This document shows, one piece after another, positions 5,348 to 6,170 of a stretch of DNA of 6,170 bases. Positions within the stretch are counted from its first letter, which is position 1; every line of letters starts with the position of its first letter. Below the pieces are notes generated by a model that saw nothing but the letters and a program-made list of their open reading frames with translations, was not told where the DNA came from and did no database searches. The position numbers were made by a program, and so were the translations under genes. Source of the stretch: Candidatus Atribacter alterifermentans. GTDB taxonomy: Bacteria > Atribacterota > Atribacteria > Atribacterales > Atribacteraceae. The stretch is taken from the NCBI GenBank assembly GCA_012517635.1, contig JAAYUP010000162.1, forward strand, positions 1-6,170, written 5' to 3'.

Positions 5348-6170
5348 TCAATGGTGTCGGGTTATAATAAAATAGGCCAATTCTCTTAATAAAGAAAAGG
5401 AACGATTGGCATGGTTTAGAATTGTTTCAGCTTCTTGGAATAAGTTTTCCATGATTTCTTGAGTCCCTTGAATTCCATAAATTTTCACCAGAGTCGCTTT
5501 GTCCTGCTGGAGATCTTTCCCGGCTGTTTTACCCAATACCTCGCTCGGTTGGATAACATCTAAAAGGTCATCTTTAATTTGAAAACATTCTCCCGCTAAT
5601 AACCCAAACCGCTCTAAATCATGAAGTTCTCTTTTCTTCGCTCCTCCAGCAACAGCTCCACAAAGAATCGATGCTTGAATAAATCGAGCCGTCTTCATTC
5701 GATAAATATTCATTACTTGCTCTTCATTCACTTCAGTTCCTTCCAAATCGATATCGAGCGCTTGGCCACCAACCATTCCTTCTACACTGAGAGCATCTAA
5801 TAAAATATTGAGAATTTTAAGCAATTTTGTTTTACCGACTAATCGATAAAAACTGCTGTCGGAAAGAAAAAAACGAAATCCTTCAACCAATAAAGCATCA
5901 CCGGCAAGAATTCCCATGGCTCTACCAAAAGCCTTATGTAAACTATATTTTCCACGACGATAATCATCATTATCCATTTCTGGTAAATCATCATGAACCA
6001 AAGAAAAAGAATGAATCATTTCAATTCCCCCAGCCAGGGAAAGAAGGTCTTCTCGTTTAACACCAAAAGCCTCGCCGGTTGCCAAACAAAGTGATGCTCT
6101 GATTTTTTTCCCGCCTCCGATAACTCCATAACGAAGTGCCTCAACCAATCGGTCTGGTGCTTCCGAGAAA
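5348..6170 (-). CDS. ispA: Farnesyl diphosphate synthase / short-chain polyprenyl diphosphate synthase, 5' end missing
   Basis: Trans-prenyltransferase that condenses isopentenyl diphosphate with allylic diphosphates to give FPP (C15), the precursor for undecaprenyl lipid carriers and quinone side chains. The frame is open to the right edge; 273 codons plus TGA are visible, and about 25 N-terminal residues are missing compared with IspA of about 300. A TTG at 6148 could be mistaken for a start, but conserved sequence continues upstream of it. Motifs: GGGKKIR (IPP binding, near 6118-6098), first aspartate-rich motif DDLPEMD at 5992-5972 followed by RRGK, GQALDID near 5764-5744, and second aspartate-rich motif DDLLD at 5572-5558 followed by GKTAGKDLQQDKATL. 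The two-residue insertion in the first motif and the phenylalanine five residues before it fit bacterial (type II) FPP synthase; GGPP synthase is the alternative. dxs, often the next gene, is absent; tlyA follows after 35 bases. Confidence 0.94.
   Translation of the reverse strand, partial: FSEAPDRLVEALRYGVIGGGKKIRASLCLATGEAFGVKREDLLSLAGGIEMIHSFSLVHDDLPEMDNDDYRRGKYSLHKAFGRAMGILAGDALLVEGFRFFLSDSSFYRLVGKTKLLKILNILLDALSVEGMVGGQALDIDLEGTEVNEEQVMNIYRMKTARFIQASILCGAVAGGAKKRELHDLERFGLLAGECFQIKDDLLDVIQPSEVLGKTAGKDLQQDKATLVKIYGIQGTQEIMENLFQEAETILNHANRSFSLLRELAYFIITRHH
5361..5389 (-). promoter_or_regulatory. Weak sigma-70-like promoter candidate inside the 3' end of ispA
   Basis: On the minus strand, TTAAGA (5389-5384, four of six matches to a -35) and TATAAC (5366-5361, five of six to a -10) are separated by 17 bases. 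A transcript would start near 5354 and give tlyA a leader of about 40 bases. In DNA this AT-rich such matches are common by chance, and the block could equally be read from a promoter upstream of ispA outside the window. Confidence 0.2.

Noticed and set aside
5827..6060. Open frame of 77 codons on the plus strand
   Set aside because: It is antisense to ispA across the first aspartate-rich motif; no start signal or family resemblance.
6146..6148. TTG as possible start of ispA
   Set aside because: Conserved-looking coding sequence (FSEAPDR just before the TTG) continues to the window edge, and starting here would remove helix residues that precede the IPP-binding GGGKKIR motif; the gene is cut by the window edge instead.

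Overview
The window is a tightly packed block of seven genes, all on the minus strand, with no intergenic gap above 48 bases. In transcription order (right to left) they are: a 5'-truncated farnesyl diphosphate synthase gene (ispA), a TlyA-type rRNA methyltransferase/hemolysin-family gene, NAD kinase (nadK), the DNA repair ATPase gene recN, then three subunits of a 2-oxoacid:ferredoxin oxidoreductase: a small two-cluster ferredoxin (delta), the alpha chain (VorB/KorA type) and the beta chain (thiamine-diphosphate type), which runs off the left edge. No RNA gene, mobile element, CRISPR array or clear rho-independent terminator is visible.

Organism: the DNA is AT-rich (about 40% GC judged by eye, not computed) and clearly bacterial. 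The ispA-tlyA-nadK-recN order is the core of a housekeeping block well known from Firmicutes and other bacteria, where dxs usually sits between ispA and tlyA and argR/ahrC between nadK and recN; both are absent here. The oxygen-sensitive ferredoxin-dependent oxidoreductase points to an anaerobe. An anaerobic, possibly deep-branching bacterium (a Firmicutes-like, Thermotogota-like or Atribacterota-like lineage) is plausible, but the sequence alone does not fix the phylum.

Layout: 6170-5348 ispA (N-terminus outside the window); 5312-4452 tlyA; 4445-3591 nadK; 3588-1891 recN; a 48-base gap with a short inverted repeat; 1842-1621 ferredoxin subunit; 1624-572 alpha subunit; 560-1 beta subunit (C-terminus outside the window). 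tlyA, nadK and recN are separated by 6 and 2 bases, so they are probably co-transcribed and translationally coupled. The ferredoxin and alpha genes overlap by an ATGA, and the beta gene's Shine-Dalgarno overlaps the alpha stop codon.

How the genes work together: the right-hand part is housekeeping (isoprenoid chain elongation, ribosomal RNA methylation, NADP supply, double-strand break repair). The left-hand part is one metabolic enzyme that oxidatively decarboxylates a 2-oxoacid to acyl-CoA and reduces ferredoxin; its gamma subunit is expected just beyond position 1. I see no undescribed system here; the points worth a second look are gene-order oddities, start-site oddities and the inverted repeat at the junction of the two blocks.
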